Source: Bacteroidales bacterium (GTDB lineage Bacteria > Bacteroidota > Bacteroidia > Bacteroidales > Paludibacteraceae). Taken from it: a DNA stretch of 64,000 bases. Below, one piece after another: positions 62,232 to 64,000 of the stretch. A program made the position numbers and the translations under genes. Position 1 is the first letter of the stretch, and every line of letters begins with the position of its first letter. The stretch covers positions 1 through 64,000 of the forward strand of contig JALFZG010000081.1 of the NCBI GenBank assembly GCA_022784645.1. The letters run 5' to 3'. The notes under the pieces are model-generated. The model was given only the letters and a program-made list of their open reading frames with translations. It was not told the origin of the DNA and searched no databases.

Positions 62232-63776
62232 ATGAAGCATCTCTATTTCTCATTACTGTTAATACTGTTCCTGAGCGCCTGCTCAAAGCGCGCAGAAGAG
62301 CCCGTGTATGTAATAGGTGTAAGCCAATGCTCCGATGATGCTTGGCGCACCAAGATGAATCAGGAAATGGAGCGCGAGTTGATATTCCAGCCTCAAATGC
62401 AGCTCCATATCCGTCAGGCAATGGACAATAGCGAACTGCAATGCGTGCAGATTGATTCGTTTATCCGCGAAGGGGTAGATTTGCTGATAGTGAGTCCCAA
62501 CGAAGCCGAAGAGGTGAAGCCCGCAGTGACGCGTGCGTTTGAAGCAGGTATTCCCGTGGTGGTAGCTGACCGAAGAGTGAGTGGCGATAAGTGGACGGCT
62601 TTCATAGGCGGCGACAACGTAGCCGTAGGGCAGTTGATGGGCGAATGGCTGTGCGGCTTGCAGGAGGAGTTTGAAGAGGTGAACGTGATCGAGATCTGCG
62701 GATTGCCGGGTAGTACGCCTGCCGTTGGCCGTCATGCTGGTATGATGGATCGCATCAGGGGATGCAAGCATGTACATATTGTAGGGTCAGGTATGGCCAG
62801 TTGGTTTAAGTTGGATGCTGAAAGAGTGACCGATTCGCTCCTGCTGCTTTATCCTGAAGCCAACGTGATTGTAGCGCAAAACGACCAGATGGCGCAAGGG
62901 GCGAGTGTTGCGGCTCGGAAAAACGGACGCAAGATGAAAATTATGGGAGTAGATGGTATATCCGGACCGGGTGGTGGTATCGATGCGATCGTAGAAGGAA
63001 GAATTGATGTGAGCGCCACCTATCCCAGCCGAGGCGATATGGTTATTCAAACGGCTGCAAAAATTCTTGCTGGCGAACCATTTGTGCGCGACACCGTGCT
63101 TCAGACTGCGTTGATTGACGCCCAATCAGCTAAGCCCATCATGCTGCAGGCTGACATAATGGATCATGAGATTGAGACGTTTTATGCCCTTCAGAATAAG
63201 ATGTTGCACTTAGGTGACGAATACGAAATGCAGCGCATCATTATTTACGGTTTGGTGATATTGGTGGGACTGATTGTGATGATAGCGGTGATTCTTTTTC
63301 AAGTATATGAATACCGCCAGCGGGTAAGGAAAGAGCGAGAAATAAACGAGACTAAGTTGGCAAAACAGCAGCATCAACTGGAAAAGATAACGGCTGAATT
63401 GGCGCTGAGTCGTGCGCAGCAGCAGCATTTTACTGAGGAACATTTTATGCAGCGGTTGGAGGAACAGATAGACTTGCGACTATCCGATCCCATGCTTGAT
63501 GTAGAGAAGTTGGCGGTAGAGATGGGAATGAGCCGCACAGGATTATATAGAAAAGTGAAGGCGGCTACCGGTCAGAGTCCTGTAGAGCTCATTCGGCATA
63601 TCCGCCTGCATAAGGCGCAACAGTTACTCCGCTCGACCGATGCTACTGTGCAGCAAGTTGCATACGAGGTGGGCTTCTCAGCTGCCAATTATTTCGCCAA
63701 GTGCTATAAAGAAGAGTTCGGCATCAGCCCCACCGAAGACTGCAAGAAAAGCCAACCCCGCACTCCCAACGCATGA
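62232..63776 (+). CDS. membrane-spanning regulator: periplasmic sugar-binding domain fused to AraC-type HTH
   Basis: Protein of 514 residues. N-terminus MKHLYFSLLLILFLSAC is a lipoprotein-type signal (Cys17). Residues 25-320 are a LacI/ribose-binding-type periplasmic domain (VYVIGVSQCSDDAWRTKM, SPNEAEEVKPAV, GVDGISGPGGGIDAI). A membrane helix is at about 336-359, then a charged linker that is likely coiled, and an AraC HTH_18 domain (about 410-510) with MGMSRTGLYRKVKAATGQSP and EVGFSAANYFAKCYKEEFG. Unlike Bacteroides hybrid two-component regulators, no histidine kinase or receiver lies between, so ligand binding outside is coupled to DNA binding inside in one polypeptide. Targets unknown. Confidence 0.88.
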   Translation: MKHLYFSLLLILFLSACSKRAEEPVYVIGVSQCSDDAWRTKMNQEMERELIFQPQMQLHIRQAMDNSELQCVQIDSFIREGVDLLIVSPNEAEEVKPAVTRAFEAGIPVVVADRRVSGDKWTAFIGGDNVAVGQLMGEWLCGLQEEFEEVNVIEICGLPGSTPAVGRHAGMMDRIRGCKHVHIVGSGMASWFKLDAERVTDSLLLLYPEANVIVAQNDQMAQGASVAARKNGRKMKIMGVDGISGPGGGIDAIVEGRIDVSATYPSRGDMVIQTAAKILAGEPFVRDTVLQTALIDAQSAKPIMLQADIMDHEIETFYALQNKMLHLGDEYEMQRIIIYGLVILVGLIVMIAVILFQVYEYRQRVRKEREINETKLAKQQHQLEKITAELALSRAQQQHFTEEHFMQRLEEQIDLRLSDPMLDVEKLAVEMGMSRTGLYRKVKAATGQSPVELIRHIRLHKAQQLLRSTDATVQQVAYEVGFSAANYFAKCYKEEFGISPTEDCKKSQPRTPNA

Positions 63777-63853
63777 TACTGCCTACCTAAGCAATGGACC
63801 CTATCGATTGCAAAATGCGATACGTTAATATAGTGTGCGCGTGTTGCGCGCAC

Positions 63854-63883
63854 AAAAAATGACTGCCGGATTGTATCCGGCAG
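63854..63883 (-). terminator. hairpin CTGCCGGAT-TGT-ATCCGGCAG
   Basis: Perfect 9-bp stem with 3-base loop; on the minus strand it is followed by CATTTTTTG, so it would end a transcript that comes from the right of the window. Plus-strand T's are absent. A GTGCGCG/CGCGCAC hairpin is directly to its left (63836-63854). Confidence 0.55.
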
Positions 63884-63907
63884 CCCCAATAACCAAAATC
63901 ACATTTT

Positions 63908-63994
63908 ATGAAAACCACCCAACGTCCCGATTACATTGGGTTTTCGTTTGTGGGTTCCATACAGTTGCTTTACCAGCGGAAAGGTGATGTATAG
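63908..63994 (+). CDS. possible 28-codon leader peptide
   Basis: ATG at 63908 reads MKTTQRPDYIGFSFVGSIQL and eight more residues to a TAG at 63992-63994. The same bases hold inverted repeats, so this frame may be accidental. It is the only frame on the plus strand in the last 220 bases that begins in a usual TTTTATGAAA context. Low confidence. Confidence 0.2.
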   Translation: MKTTQRPDYIGFSFVGSIQLLYQRKGDV

Positions 63995-64000
63995 AACCCA
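63951..64000. repeat. 13-base inverted repeat at the right window edge
   Basis: TGGGTTCCATACA (63951-63963) and TGTATAGAACCCA (63988-64000) are complementary except for one base, with 24 bases between. A smaller ACCCAA/TTGGGT pair lies inside 63917-63941. The arm ends at the last base of the window, so the true length is unknown. Confidence 0.55.

Overview
The window comes from a chromosome of the phylum Bacteroidota, most likely order Bacteroidales, at roughly 50% G+C. The evidence is the recurring TAnnTTTG promoter -7 box (often with a TTTG about 20 bases upstream), the gliding lipoprotein GldH beside a PSP1-type protein and holB, an S16 protein with a long Ala/Lys/Glu tail, GH97 and GH57 glycosidases, lipoprotein signal peptides of Bacteroides style and few Shine-Dalgarno sequences. 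Species cannot be named from the sequence alone. No rRNA, tRNA, CRISPR array or transposase gene was seen.

Layout. 1-1245: a partial gene at the left edge and a gene-poor repeat element (element A). 1246-6934, minus: cobB-type sirtuin, priA, tdk, recJ. 7038-10058, minus: uxaA and uxaB for hexuronate breakdown. 10282-12432, plus: ychF and a calcium/sodium exchanger. 12488-18596, minus: six-gene surface polysaccharide cluster (five glycosyltransferases and a polymerase-like membrane protein). 18732-19277, minus: rpsP. 19544-24222, plus: holB, PSP1 protein, gldH, trmB, mrp. 24225-30312, minus: fatty acid synthesis run fabF-fabZ-fabG-fabI-fabD followed by a LytS/LytTR two-component pair. 30532-32193, minus: AMP-forming acyl-CoA synthetase. 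32194-34474: element B with one small gene. 34475-43751, minus: GH97 lipoprotein, HhH membrane protein, integral membrane protein, M3 peptidase lipoprotein, giant AsmA-like protein. 43804-47738, minus: a lipoprotein and ileS. 47739-48450: element C. 48451-54619, minus: cysteine-repeat lipoprotein, then a glycogen/alpha-glucan module (GH57, GT4 synthase, debranching enzyme) and manC. 54950-60070, plus: putative porin, clpC, thioredoxin. 60225-61931, minus: Na/phosphate symporter. 62232-63776, plus: a membrane-spanning sugar-sensor/AraC regulator. The last 220 bases hold hairpins only.

The genes are mostly ordinary housekeeping and carbohydrate functions. What the ordinary annotation does not explain is a family of noncoding elements at three loci (about 130-1195, 32320-34330 and 47945-48370). 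They carry short arrays of 9-base units that end in a shared tail (ACACATTTT[T/A]GAGTAAGGG), in both orientations. The unit is CGTTACAAA in every array at loci A and C but GTTCACAAA in all four arrays at locus B, although the sequence around the arrays is alignable between A and B. Arrays hundreds of bases apart have therefore changed together within one locus. That pattern is the best candidate for an undescribed system here.
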